Source: Brevibacterium sp. S22
GTDB taxonomy: Bacteria > Actinomycetota > Actinomycetes > Actinomycetales > Brevibacteriaceae
DNA: 64,000 bases
Assembly (NCBI RefSeq): GCF_004745485.1
Contig: NZ_RHFG01000001.1
Span: 186,001-250,000, forward strand
Reading direction: 5' to 3'
Positions within the stretch are counted from its first letter, which is position 1. Every line of letters starts with the position of its first letter. Below, one piece after another: positions 1-8,278 of the stretch. A model generated the notes under the pieces. It did no database searches. It was given only the letters and a program-made list of their open reading frames with translations, and was not told the DNA's origin. A program made the translations under genes and the position numbers.

Positions 1-90
1 GGGGATGATGTAGCCGAGCGCCTCGGCCCAGAATCGGGCGAGCTTCTCGGGATCGTGGCAGTCGACGGTGATCTGGACTGTGCGGCTCAT
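1..90 (-). CDS. VOC (glyoxalase-like) family protein, 5' part only
   Basis: The first 30 codons of a minus-strand gene start at an ATG ending at position 90 and run off the left edge. The peptide begins MSRTVQITVDCHDPEKLARF, the opening beta strand and helix of a vicinal-oxygen-chelate domain, as in small glyoxalase/bleomycin-resistance-like proteins. It lies 11 bp downstream of the DinB-family gene on the same strand and is probably co-transcribed with it. No metal ligand or substrate can be judged from this fragment. Confidence 0.6.
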   Translation of the reverse strand, partial: MSRTVQITVDCHDPEKLARFWAEALGYIIP

Positions 91-101
91 TGTCTGACTC
101 C

Positions 102-683
102 CTATTGTCCGGTTCTGCCGTCGATGCATTCGCGCAGCAGATCAGCGTGCCCACAGTGGCGGGCATATTCTTCGATGCGGTGGACGAGGAACTCACGCAC
201 CGCAATGTCTTCACGGCCGACGTGTGTGTCGAGGTCGTCGTGTCGGCTGACTTCGGCGTCGGTGGCGGCCTGTTCCTGTTCGAGCCGGTCGAAGGCGTCG
301 ACCAGGACGGCGTCGTCGGGGTCGGGCGGAATTTCACTGAGGTCGAATGCGGCGTCCAAGCTCCCGTAGATCGGAGGTTCGGGTTTGCCGTCCGTGATCC
401 AGTTCCGCCAGTCTCTCTCCACGTCGGTCATGTGTCGGACCAGCCCGAGCAGTGACATCGTCGACGGTGGGACAGAGAGCCTCACCATCTGTTCAGGAGT
501 GAGGCCCTGACATTTCATATCCAGTGTCAGCCGGTAGTCGTGGAGATAGCTCAGCAGTGTGGCGAGTTCTCCGTCGGGACTGTACCCGTCGGTGTTGCGG
601 GGATCGTCGTCGGGATCGACCCACATATCAGGGTAGACGGTGGCAATGCTCCAACGCCGCGGTGAGGTGGACATGGTGGCCAT
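102..683 (-). CDS. DinB-family (DUF664-type) protein
   Basis: This 193-residue protein has the four-helix DinB/DUF664 pattern: LLSYLHDYR in helix 1, LLGLVRHMTDVERDW in helix 2 and a C-terminal EEYARHCGHADLLRE helix. Members of this fold often bind a divalent metal through three His residues, and in actinobacteria many are mycothiol- or bacillithiol-dependent transferases. Candidate ligands are the His residues of RHMTDVE and YARHCGHAD. The start at 683 is preceded by GGAGAAGA; a second ATG nine bases downstream is possible. The exact reaction cannot be read from the sequence. Confidence 0.75.
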   Translation of the reverse strand: MATMSTSPRRWSIATVYPDMWVDPDDDPRNTDGYSPDGELATLLSYLHDYRLTLDMKCQGLTPEQMVRLSVPPSTMSLLGLVRHMTDVERDWRNWITDGKPEPPIYGSLDAAFDLSEIPPDPDDAVLVDAFDRLEQEQAATDAEVSRHDDLDTHVGREDIAVREFLVHRIEEYARHCGHADLLRECIDGRTGQ

Positions 684-734
684 TCTTCTCCGGTGGGTGT
701 CTGCGCACCAGGGTTGAGGACGATTTGTCAGGGT

Positions 735-1376
735 TCAGACAGCCAGTTGCACATCGAGTTCGAACAGGCTGGGGGTCTCTTCTCGGATTGCGGCTCCGAA
801 GGCGAGCGCACCGCCGAAGAGGGCTTCGATCGTGTCGACCGTCTGCAGCACTCGGTCCCGGGAGAACTCGGGAATGAGCTCGCCGTGTTTGAGGTACCCC
901 TTGAGTGAGCCCGAGGCGGCGGCCCTCACCCCGAGTCTTCCGGCGATGAGCCAGGTGATGCATTCGATTTCGAAGCGCACCTGGGCGGCCTCGGTCCGTG
1001 TCTCCGCGAATGCCGCTTGGAGGTCTGGCCGTGGCCCGCGGTGGCCGGAGATGGCAAGGGCGAGTTCGGTGAGGAGATGAGTGAGTATGACGGAGGCGCT
1101 GCGTGTCTGCGGAAGATCGTCCGGCAGCAGATTCTTCCGGTGCAGCGTGTTGATGACTCTGTGCAGTCCGTCCCACGTGGGTGGGCCAGGTGCCGGCAGA
1201 GGATTGAGAACATCGGTCGTGACGTCGGGCTGGTGTTGCGCGATGCGGGCCGCCTCGACCGCGGAGAGCTGAGGGGACCGACGGATGGCGGCGAGCAGAT
1301 GATCCCATGGCATCGGCGGCTGATGGTCGAGCTCCTCGATGCTGTAGGAATCGATTGGGTGCGAGTTCTGATCCAT
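735..1376 (-). CDS. ImmA/IrrE-like protein with degenerate metallopeptidase motif
   Basis: I do not recognise the 213-residue protein as a named family. Its second half resembles the C-terminal region of ArdC/ImmA-IrrE zincin-like proteins: HLLTELALAISGH sits where the family has a HExxH helix, followed by an EIECITWLIAGRLGV helix and a final helix rich in VLQTVDTI. The zinc-binding His residues are replaced (TELAL in place of HELAH), so peptidase activity is unlikely. The start is the ATG at 1376; the open frame continues upstream to 1649, but that part is Arg-rich and shadow-like. The family assignment is inference. Confidence 0.5.
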   Translation of the reverse strand: MDQNSHPIDSYSIEELDHQPPMPWDHLLAAIRRSPQLSAVEAARIAQHQPDVTTDVLNPLPAPGPPTWDGLHRVINTLHRKNLLPDDLPQTRSASVILTHLLTELALAISGHRGPRPDLQAAFAETRTEAAQVRFEIECITWLIAGRLGVRAAASGSLKGYLKHGELIPEFSRDRVLQTVDTIEALFGGALAFGAAIREETPSLFELDVQLAV

Positions 1377-1435
1377 GTCCTCACGGTAGATGCAGCCCCT
1401 GACACGAGATTCAGTGCCGACCGACGTCCGCCTGA

Positions 1436-1972
1436 TCAGGCATCTGCATCTGCAGAGGCTGCGCAGCCCTGCGACCGCCGGAGACGATTCCTTCGACTTC
1501 TGAGCAGGGACAACCAGTCGATGCGGACGAGGACGTGAGCAGCCAACGCCACCGCGCCCATGGTCGGTGCCCCATAACGCCAGTCGGCGGCGGTCAGCGG
1601 CTTGCCGAGCGCAGCGAGTTCTCGTCGCGCGTACGCGGCGCCCGGCCACATGATCGGCACTGCCGTGAGCACCCCTGAGGTGTATCGGCGCGCCACCGCT
1701 GCCGAGAGCAGATGAGTGAACACGTGGGCTTCGAGACCGGCGACAGAGGACCGATAGAACCGGGAGTCACCTCGCGTTCGCACCCCGCGGATTCCGGCAG
1801 CGGCGAGCGCAGCCCCGACCAGGCCGATCGCGGCCACGCTCTGCTTCGTCGTCATCCGCAAAGCGTCGATTCCGGTGAGGTCGGCCACATAGTCGGCCGA
1901 CGCGGGGAAGGTCAGTGTCTCCTCAGCATCGTGGAGGGCCCAGGCGGCGAACAGCACTATCGGTCCGCGCAT
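1436..1972 (-). CDS. HXXEE-domain membrane protein
   Basis: This 178-residue protein begins with a hydrophobic segment containing HDAEE at about residue 14, the HxxEE signature that names this domain. Further hydrophobic stretches (SVAAIGLVGAALAAAGIRG, AVARRYTSGVLTAVPIMWPG, MGAVALAAHVLVRIDWL) support a multi-span membrane protein. AAGGAA lies a few bases before the start. A palindrome sits 35 bp upstream and looks like an operator shared with the HxlR region near 8.6 kb. The role of the family is unknown to me. Confidence 0.75.
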   Translation of the reverse strand: MRGPIVLFAAWALHDAEETLTFPASADYVADLTGIDALRMTTKQSVAAIGLVGAALAAAGIRGVRTRGDSRFYRSSVAGLEAHVFTHLLSAAVARRYTSGVLTAVPIMWPGAAYARRELAALGKPLTAADWRYGAPTMGAVALAAHVLVRIDWLSLLRSRRNRLRRSQGCAASADADA

Positions 1973-2006
1973 TGCGTTCCTTTCAGACGACGGTCCTCAC
2001 AGTCAC

Positions 2007-2021
2007 ATTGCACCATGCAAT
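2007..2021. promoter_or_regulatory. Palindromic operator-like site upstream of the HXXEE gene
   Basis: The arms ATTGCA and TGCAAT flank CCA, an exact 6-3-6 inverted repeat 35 bp before the HXXEE start. The same core with longer arms occurs at 8644-8664, and a half site occurs at 9305, next to the HxlR gene. This makes it a candidate HxlR-type operator. Binding is inferred. Confidence 0.5.
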
Positions 2022-2063
2022 CGCCTCGAAGTACCGTCGCTTCGCTGCTCGGCACTCCCCTGC

Positions 2064-3473
2064 TCATCTTCGCTGGGCCCGCCCGCCGACCAGACGCAGT
2101 CGGTGGTGCGCGGACTCGTGCGCCCACCGTTGGTCGTGTGTGGTCGCCAGGACGGCACCGCCTCCGCTGAGGAATCGCTCGATGATCGCATTCAGCCGAG
2201 TCATCGCGGCCAGGTCGCGTCCGATCGTCGGTTCGTCGAGCAGCAGCACCGACGCTTCGGTCATCAGTGCCGAGGCGATGACGACGTCTTTGCGTCGGGG
2301 CACGTCGAGGTCGAAGGGGTGTTCGTCGGCGACCTCGGTCAGATCCGCCTCGGCGAGGACGGTGTCCACGTCTGACCGGCGTTGGTCGCGCACTTGAGAG
2401 CGGTCTCTTCGCCGATGTGGCGGAAGTGGCGCGGCGTGCAGCAGTTCGCGTGCCACTGTGGCGGCGGAGAGCTGCTGTCCCGGGTCCTGCCCCACCCACC
2501 CGAGGTAGGCGCTGCGGGCGTGGGTGGGCAGCGTGTCCATCCTGGTCATCTCGCCGAGGCGGCTGACCGTGATCGTGCCCGTCACGGTCGCGGACCGGCC
2601 GAGCAGACCGAGGAGGGCGCGCAGGAGCGTGGATTTTCCGACCCCGTTGGCTCCGGTGACGGTGGTGAGTTCGCCGGGCCGCAGATCGAGGTCGAAGCCG
2701 TCGAGGATGCGTCTGCGTCCCCGGTCCACGGTGAGGTCGCGAACAGTGAGCAAGGCATCTGACTGGCTGCTCACTGTCTTCGAGTGGGTCGCGGCGTCGT
2801 CGGCGAGGCTGTCCCAGACACCACCGGTTCGGGTCGGTGCGGTCGCCGTCTGCAGCCGTCCGGCGTCGAGGAAGTGGACCTCGTGGCAGATCCGAGTCAG
2901 TTCGTCGCCCTGATGTCCGGTGATGAGCACTGATCCTCCCCGGTCGCAGAATTCCTGCAGCACTGTCGCCAGACGCATTCGCATCTGCGGATCCAGGGAT
3001 TGTGCGGGTTGGTCGAGAACGAGAAGGTCGGGCCCGGACGCAAGAATCCGTGCCAGCGCGACCAGCTGCCTCTGCCCGCCGGAGAGCGTGTCCAACCGGC
3101 GGCTCCACAGTTCGTCGATGCCGAGTTGTTCGAGCAGGTTCCGAGCTCGGCTGCGGGCTTCGGCCGGGTCGGATCCGTGCAGTCGACAGGCCAGCTGCGT
3201 CTCATCGCCGACGTGGCTGGTCATTCCGCTCAGCTGCGCTTCCGGATCATCTCCGAGCAGGGCCACCCGGCCGCCTCGGTCGATGGTGCCGGTCGTGGTG
3301 CCGCGGGAAGCGAGCTGTCCGGACAGCATGCGACACAGAGTCGACGTTCCCGATCCGAGTGGTCCGAGCACCGCGGTTATGGTTCCACCGGTGATGTCGA
3401 GGTTGATGCCGCTCAGTGCGGCAGTGTCCTCCCCGTGATAGGTGAAGCCCGCGTCCGTGATCTCAACGGTCAT
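2064..3473 (-). CDS. ECF transporter ATPase, two fused nucleotide-binding domains, asymmetric
   Basis: This 469-residue protein has two ABC ATPase domains in tandem and would energise the T and S components encoded just upstream. In domain 1 the Walker A is GPLGSGTST (residues 37-45), with Thr in place of the essential Lys. LSGGQRQ (130-136) is intact, and Walker B reads LLVLDQP with Gln155 in place of the catalytic Glu. In domain 2, Walker A GANGVGKST (274-282) and LLLDEPT (about 410-416) are canonical, but the signature position reads DVPRRKD. The pairing predicts one competent and one dead site. ATG 3473 lies 1 nt after the EcfT stop; a GTG at 3482 is an alternative start. Confidence 0.88.
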   Translation of the reverse strand: MTVEITDAGFTYHGEDTAALSGINLDITGGTITAVLGPLGSGTSTLCRMLSGQLASRGTTTGTIDRGGRVALLGDDPEAQLSGMTSHVGDETQLACRLHGSDPAEARSRARNLLEQLGIDELWSRRLDTLSGGQRQLVALARILASGPDLLVLDQPAQSLDPQMRMRLATVLQEFCDRGGSVLITGHQGDELTRICHEVHFLDAGRLQTATAPTRTGGVWDSLADDAATHSKTVSSQSDALLTVRDLTVDRGRRRILDGFDLDLRPGELTTVTGANGVGKSTLLRALLGLLGRSATVTGTITVSRLGEMTRMDTLPTHARSAYLGWVGQDPGQQLSAATVARELLHAAPLPPHRRRDRSQVRDQRRSDVDTVLAEADLTEVADEHPFDLDVPRRKDVVIASALMTEASVLLLDEPTIGRDLAAMTRLNAIIERFLSGGGAVLATTHDQRWAHESAHHRLRLVGGRAQRR

Positions 3474-3474
3474 G

Positions 3475-4311
3475 TCAGGCACCGCCGATCAACTGAGCGG
3501 CACCCGGCAGCGGGAGAACTCCGATCACCGAGGCGACGACGCTTCCGAAAGTCACGAGCGGAGTCAGGATGCGCAGTAGGCGCTGCCCCGTCCCGTCCGT
3601 GTGGTCCTGGAGGTCGACCGTGCTCGGACTGGAATCGAGTCCGCTCACTTCGAGCACTTCGTGACGCTGATCGACGGTCAGCAGGATCGCGGTGACGAGT
3701 CCGACGACGATTCCCGGCAGCAGACGAACGCGCACTCGCCAGGAGTCGGTGGCCCAACCTCGGGCCTGTCTCGCTTCGATGATGTGCCGGGTGCGTGCGC
3801 CGATCAGTGGGATGAGTCCGATGGCCGAGGCACAGACATAGGCGACTGCCGGCGGCAGTCGGAGTCGACGCAGACCGTCGAAGAGGCGAGCGGAGTCAGT
3901 GCCGAGTCCGAACAGCGCACACAGTCCGATCAGGCTGCTCACTCGCAGCCAGATCTGGACGGCGATGCTCAGTCCTTCCACACTGAGGCGGGCGGGTCCG
4001 GCCTGCCAGAGTACGTGCACCTCGATGCCGGGATAGAACAGTCCCTGCACGATGATGAGCACGACCAGAGTCGGCAGGCACAGCAGCCCCACGGTCATCG
4101 CCCATGTCCGCGGCCGCACAGCCGGTGAGACCATCACTGTCACGAGCGAACAGGCCAAGATGATGACCGGCACGATCGGAGACGGGACGCCGAAGACGAG
4201 CAGCAGGCTGCAGGCAAGGATGACCAGTTCCGTGGCCGGATGCAGACGACGCTTCGGACCGACGTCCGGGGCAGCTTCCGCGGTATGTGTGTCGGTTGAG
4301 GCAGAGCTCAT
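3475..4311 (-). CDS. ECF transporter transmembrane component (EcfT)
   Basis: This 278-residue integral membrane protein has about five to six hydrophobic segments and the cytoplasmic coupling motif EARQARGWATDSW (A-R-x-x-R-G), by which EcfT proteins dock into the ATPase groove. The start overlaps the S-component stop by four bases (ATGA), and the stop abuts the ATPase start, so the four genes form one translationally coupled operon. The longer open frame running to 5001 on the same strand is a shadow of the S-component gene. Confidence 0.88.
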   Translation of the reverse strand: MSSASTDTHTAEAAPDVGPKRRLHPATELVILACSLLLVFGVPSPIVPVIILACSLVTVMVSPAVRPRTWAMTVGLLCLPTLVVLIIVQGLFYPGIEVHVLWQAGPARLSVEGLSIAVQIWLRVSSLIGLCALFGLGTDSARLFDGLRRLRLPPAVAYVCASAIGLIPLIGARTRHIIEARQARGWATDSWRVRVRLLPGIVVGLVTAILLTVDQRHEVLEVSGLDSSPSTVDLQDHTDGTGQRLLRILTPLVTFGSVVASVIGVLPLPGAAQLIGGA

Positions 4312-5186
4312 TCCGTCGGCTGTGCCGCTTCGACCGGTTTCGCTGGATCGGAGCCACGGGTCTTCGTCGCACGGGGCCGACTGTGGGCGGCGAACTCGTA
4401 GCGAGCGATGATGCGTTTGGGCAGCGACCGGATGACGACATAGGCGAGGGCGAAGATGAGCGCTTTGTCGACGATGTCGGAGACCATGCTCTGGGCGAAC
4501 GTGGCGTTGAACATCTCGAGGCCCACAGCTTGGAGGATCGCGACGACTCCCCCGGTGCCGGCTCCCAGTCCGCCGCCGAAGACGTAGGCGGCGACGGGTG
4601 CCCCGATGGCACCGGCAGGTACACCGGCGACGGCGCCGACGATGACCGCGGTCCAGGGTGTGCGGAAGACTCCGAGTCGGGCGGCCCAACCGGCGGCGGC
4701 TCCGATGAAGGCGGCTCCGGAGCTGAAGGCGATGACGCTGGGGCTCAGGGTCACACCCCAGATGAGGTTCGAGATGATTCCGGTGAATGCTCCTGCTGCG
4801 GGTCCGGCCAGGACGCCGATGAGCACTGTTCCGATGGAGTCGAGGTAGAGGGGCACGGGCGTGTAGTTGCCGATGATCTGCCCGATGACGATGTTGAGCG
4901 CGATGGCGACCGGGATGAGCGCGAGGACGCTGCGGGGAACGAGCGGGAGGGTGCCGGCGGCGAGCAGGATGCCTCCGCCCAGATAGCCGAGCATGACCCA
5001 CAGAGTGGTGTGGCCGAGGTCGACGCCGAGGTTGGCCGGTTGGGTCAGCAGCACGGCGACGTAGGTGCCGATGACGATGAGGGTGCCGAGCAGTGTGAGG
5101 GTGAGGGGAAGGGTGCGGTTGCGGTTTTGTCCGGGACCGACCGTGGTGGTCGGCCCCTGCCCAGACTGTCTGGAGTGTGCGGTCAT
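4308..5186 (-). CDS. ECF transporter substrate-binding (S) component
   Basis: This 292-residue membrane protein has about seven to nine hydrophobic stretches and Gly/Ala-rich helices such as AGPAAGAFTGIISNLIWG, typical of S components that bind vitamins or other small solutes. It has a charged, Arg/Lys-rich C-terminal tail. It overlaps the nucleoside hydrolase stop (ATGA at 5186-5183) and the EcfT start. No specific S-family signature (BioY, RibU, ThiT) is evident. The coupled hydrolase suggests a nucleoside or nucleoside-like substrate; this is inference. Confidence 0.82.
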   Translation of the reverse strand: MTAHSRQSGQGPTTTVGPGQNRNRTLPLTLTLLGTLIVIGTYVAVLLTQPANLGVDLGHTTLWVMLGYLGGGILLAAGTLPLVPRSVLALIPVAIALNIVIGQIIGNYTPVPLYLDSIGTVLIGVLAGPAAGAFTGIISNLIWGVTLSPSVIAFSSGAAFIGAAAGWAARLGVFRTPWTAVIVGAVAGVPAGAIGAPVAAYVFGGGLGAGTGGVVAILQAVGLEMFNATFAQSMVSDIVDKALIFALAYVVIRSLPKRIIARYEFAAHSRPRATKTRGSDPAKPVEAAQPTE

Positions 5187-6316
5187 GCGAGTGGTCCTTT
5201 CATCAGGGTGGTGCTGAGGTGGTCGAGGAATGCAGGAGCGTCGATGGTGCGGATGATCTCTGCATTCACGGGACGGCCCCAACGTCCCAGCCAATCGGCG
5301 ACGGTTTCGCCTCGTGTGAGTGTACCCGTGAGTTCGACATCGACAGGTGCCCACCGAGTTGTCGCCCACGGCAGTTGGCCTGCAGCTCCCCTGACGGGAG
5401 CCGTGGCGGCCGTCTCCTGGGCGTCGGTGTTCGGCTCTTCGGGCTCCGCCCCGGTCGACGCGACGGTGGTCTGTCGTGCCCATGACAGGGTGCAGGCGAG
5501 GACGAAGGGATCGTGGATATGGGCGAGGTAGCCGAGTCCGTCGGATTCGTGGAACTCGAAGTAGAAGCGCAGCGCCTCGGACAGCTCAGCCACCATCGCC
5601 TGCCACGGCTGGCCGGAGGCCTTGGCTCCGTTCCGGATTTCAGTGAGTCGATCGGGTGTCATCTCCACGGCTTCGGTGGCTTCGATCGGGGCGATGACCG
5701 GCAGATGCTTGAGCCGACCGTTCGTGTGGGCAGTGCTGAAGGCAGAGAGGACCTTCGATGTGGATTCCGGGTCGAAGGTGACGTTCCATTCCGTCGTGGG
5801 GTGGGTGTTGCCGCGGTAGTTGAACGCTCCGCCCATGATGAAGAGTCGTTTGAACAGTCTCGGCAGCTCCGGGTCGATGTCGAGGGCGAGAGCGAGGTTC
5901 GTGGCCGGACCGATGACGACGCCGAGGAGCTGTCCGGGATGGGCGTGGGCTGCATCGACCCACGCCTGTGCGGCGGACACCGAGCTCACCGGGTCGATTA
6001 GGGCCGGCAAGTGCGCATACCCGCGCCCGGTCTCGCCATGAGTGAGGTCGGCGTATTCCAGTCCTTCGTCCGGCGCTGTCTGCGGAGTCTGTCGTGCCAG
6101 CGGAAGAGCGTGGCCGGCGTGGACGGGTATGTCGCTGCGGCCGGCCAGCGACAGCCATCCGCGGGTGTTCTCGACGACCTGTGAGGTAGCGACGTTGCCT
6201 CCGGTGGCGGCGATGCCGATGACGTCGACGTCGTTTTGGCAGCTCAGGTAGGCCAGCGCAATTGCATCGTCGATGCCGGGATCGCAGTCGAGGAAGAGCG
6301 GCAGTGTGGAAGGCAT
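5183..6316 (-). CDS. Inosine/uridine-preferring nucleoside hydrolase
   Basis: This 377-residue protein would cleave the N-glycosidic bond of ribonucleosides to base plus ribose. DCDPGIDDA at residues 10-18 is the calcium-binding N-terminal signature (Asp10, Asp12, Asp16/17). VIGPATNLALAL, LFIMGGAF and the EWNVTFDPE strand match conserved core elements. It is the first gene of the ECF operon. Residues after about 290 contain a low-complexity Glu/Thr/Ala insert before the last conserved segment. An ATG at 6316 gives the start; the longer frame to 6349 adds an unlikely Arg-rich leader. Confidence 0.9.
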   Translation of the reverse strand: MPSTLPLFLDCDPGIDDAIALAYLSCQNDVDVIGIAATGGNVATSQVVENTRGWLSLAGRSDIPVHAGHALPLARQTPQTAPDEGLEYADLTHGETGRGYAHLPALIDPVSSVSAAQAWVDAAHAHPGQLLGVVIGPATNLALALDIDPELPRLFKRLFIMGGAFNYRGNTHPTTEWNVTFDPESTSKVLSAFSTAHTNGRLKHLPVIAPIEATEAVEMTPDRLTEIRNGAKASGQPWQAMVAELSEALRFYFEFHESDGLGYLAHIHDPFVLACTLSWARQTTVASTGAEPEEPNTDAQETAATAPVRGAAGQLPWATTRWAPVDVELTGTLTRGETVADWLGRWGRPVNAEIIRTIDAPAFLDHLSTTLMKGPLA

Positions 6317-6342
6317 GATCCTATTCTGCCGGACGCGTGCGC

Positions 6343-6801
6343 TCACCACCGTCGGATGCGGGCCCAGTTTCCGCAGGCTTGGGTGGATCCTCGTCTCACC
6401 AGTCGGCAGCAGAGGTAGAGCGTCGTCGAGGGAGGTTCGTCGATTCCGAACCGTTCTCTCATGTCGATCGCTTCCTCACTGCCGAAGGGAGTGCCGATGA
6501 GCTCTCCGAACGGCATGCTGGTGATCCAGGGTTTGGCTGCGAAGGTGAAGGCGTTGAAGAACATCTCACAGTCACAGCAGCAGGCACCCATCCTGCTCAA
6601 CCGCGCGAGCAGCGCCGTGGCTCGTGGAGCCGTCCGGTCGCGGAAGCTCTCTGCGAAGCGATGAGTGCCGTTGCAGCCGAATTCGCCGAGTTGGCGGAAC
6701 ACATAGCAGGCCAGGCATTCTCCGGGCCGAGGGGCGAAGACGCGGGCGGTTTCCGCGTCGATGATCGTTCTGACGTCGTTGTCAATGGTGTTCTTGTCCA
6801 T
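6343..6801 (-). CDS. DUF2695 domain protein
   Basis: This 152-residue Cys-rich protein has ECLACYVFRQLGEFGCNGTHRF, a hydrophobic middle and the conserved GACCCDCEMFFNAF, matching the C...DCE..N pattern of DUF2695. The four to six clustered cysteines suggest metal binding. The start at 6801 (MDKNTIDND) is chosen because DUF2695 homology begins soon after; the open frame extends to 6885, toward the divergent sugar kinase. It sits 26 bp before the nucleoside hydrolase start and may be transcribed with that operon. Function unknown. Confidence 0.65.
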   Translation of the reverse strand: MDKNTIDNDVRTIIDAETARVFAPRPGECLACYVFRQLGEFGCNGTHRFAESFRDRTAPRATALLARLSRMGACCCDCEMFFNAFTFAAKPWITSMPFGELIGTPFGSEEAIDMRERFGIDEPPSTTLYLCCRLVRRGSTQACGNWARIRRW

Positions 6802-6920
6802 GACCACACCGTTCCAGACGGTACTGACATGAAATGACGCAGATGCGTTCCGCTCACCGATTTTCGTCCTATTCCTGCTGGTCAAGGCCGGAGAATGTTT
6901 CTCACCTTAGAATCGTGCCC

Positions 6921-7826
6921 ATGAGTATTCTCGTCATCGGTGAAGCCCTCATCGACATCGTCAGCACGAACGGTGCTCCCGACCGCTATGCACCGGGCGG
7001 AGCCCCGGCCAACGTGGCGCTCGGCCTGGGCCGCCTCGGTGACGATGTCGAGTTCCTCACCGATGTCGGTGATGACTTCCTCGGCGGATTCCTTCTCGCC
7101 CACCTGCGGGAGTCCCAGGTCGACGTTCTCACTTCCCCGCGCGGCGCCACATCCACGGCGCTGGCTCGACTCTCGGAGGACGGATCGGCCGAGTACGAAT
7201 TCCAGCTGCGGTGGGATCCCGATTCATCGCTTCTCGGAAGAAATGCCCATTCCGCCCTGCATTTCGGGTCGATCGCAGCATTCCTGTCACCGGGTTCCGC
7301 CGTGATCGATCGGCACCTCGATGATGTCGCGGAGCAGTCAGATCAGCAGAGAGACAGACCCCTCGTCTCCTTCGACCCGAACATCCGGCCGTCGATCATC
7401 GGTTCCCACGACGAGGCCCTGCCGCGGTTCGAAGCTCTCGCCCAGCGTGTCGATGTCCTCAAGCTCAGCGATGTCGATGCCGATTGGCTCTATCCCGACC
7501 TCGCCGAAGATGCTCAGATCGATCGTCTGCTCGGACTCGGTCCATCACTGGTGGCGATGACTCGCGGAGGTGACGGTGCGATCCTGGCGACCGCCTCGGC
7601 GCGGGTGACAGCAGCTGCGTCTCAGGTCGACGTCACGGACACGATCGGGGCCGGGGACACATTCATGGTCTCCCTCATCCACGACCTGCACGCTCAGGAG
7701 GCCGCGTTGTCCGATCTCAGCACGACAGAGCTCACGGGCCTGGGCGAACACGCAGCGGCGCTCGCCGCGATCACGGTCAGTCGCGAAGGCGCCGATCTTC
7801 CGTGGGCCGCGGATCTCACGAACTGA
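6921..7826 (+). CDS. PfkB-family carbohydrate kinase (fructokinase/ribokinase-like)
   Basis: This 301-residue kinase phosphorylates a sugar or nucleoside using ATP. The start GEALIDIV and GGAPANVALGLGRLG form the substrate-binding half. Near the C-terminus DTIGAGDTF (Gly243-Ala-Gly-Asp246) is the PfkB anion hole and catalytic base, followed by the helix carrying the adenine loop. It is divergent from the nucleoside hydrolase/ECF operon. It could plausibly phosphorylate ribose or a nucleoside-derived sugar, though sequence alone fits fructokinase best. Its 3' end overlaps the convergent SRPBCC gene by 11 bp. Confidence 0.85.
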   Translation: MSILVIGEALIDIVSTNGAPDRYAPGGAPANVALGLGRLGDDVEFLTDVGDDFLGGFLLAHLRESQVDVLTSPRGATSTALARLSEDGSAEYEFQLRWDPDSSLLGRNAHSALHFGSIAAFLSPGSAVIDRHLDDVAEQSDQQRDRPLVSFDPNIRPSIIGSHDEALPRFEALAQRVDVLKLSDVDADWLYPDLAEDAQIDRLLGLGPSLVAMTRGGDGAILATASARVTAAASQVDVTDTIGAGDTFMVSLIHDLHAQEAALSDLSTTELTGLGEHAAALAAITVSREGADLPWAADLTN

Positions 7827-8253
7827 GGAATTCGCCGAGCTGTCGCAGGCAGATGTCGTGGCCGTTGCGGTGGCCATCGATCATCCCCTCACCGACGAAG
7901 GACACGACCTGGTCGACGAGTTCGACTCGGGTGCCTGTCGAGGTGGGAATCAGGGCCCAGGTGATGATGGCGGTCGAGAGGATCTCATCGCCTCTTGTGA
8001 GAGTCTCAGTGGTCACGATATGACGGTCCGGCACGACCGCGCAGTACTGCCCGGTGGAGACGAATTCCAGCGCTCCGGGTGACCCGCAGCGGGCGCGGAT
8101 CGCTCCACCCGGGCGGAACTCGTCGACATCGCAGACCATCTCCTCTCCTTCGGGGACTCCCCACTGCACGCGCTGGTCGATATCGGCGAAGGCGCTCCAC
8201 ACCGCGGAGACCGGGCGGTCGATATCAGCACCGAGGCTGATCGTCGCGGTCAC
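7816..8253 (-). CDS. SRPBCC/START-like (AHSA1-type) domain protein
   Basis: This 145-residue protein starts at GTG 8253 with TATISLGADIDRPVSAVWSAF, the first strand and helix of the helix-grip fold, followed by DVDEFRPGGAIRARCGSPG and a long C-terminal helix. Such proteins bind hydrophobic ligands. The gene follows the VOC gene by 25 nt and is probably co-transcribed with it under the palindromic site at 8644. The frame upstream of 8253 overlaps the VOC gene and is not taken as coding. Confidence 0.75.
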   Translation of the reverse strand: MTATISLGADIDRPVSAVWSAFADIDQRVQWGVPEGEEMVCDVDEFRPGGAIRARCGSPGALEFVSTGQYCAVVPDRHIVTTETLTRGDEILSTAIITWALIPTSTGTRVELVDQVVSFVGEGMIDGHRNGHDICLRQLGEFLSS

Positions 8254-8278
8254 GGGCGCACCCTGGTCGGATGCTGCC

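Noticed and set aside
4287-5531. Long plus-strand open frame (414 codons) and similar long antisense frames across 3-6 kb
   Set aside because: Antisense shadows of the ECF/nucleoside hydrolase operon; composition is acidic/Gly-rich and no domain is visible.
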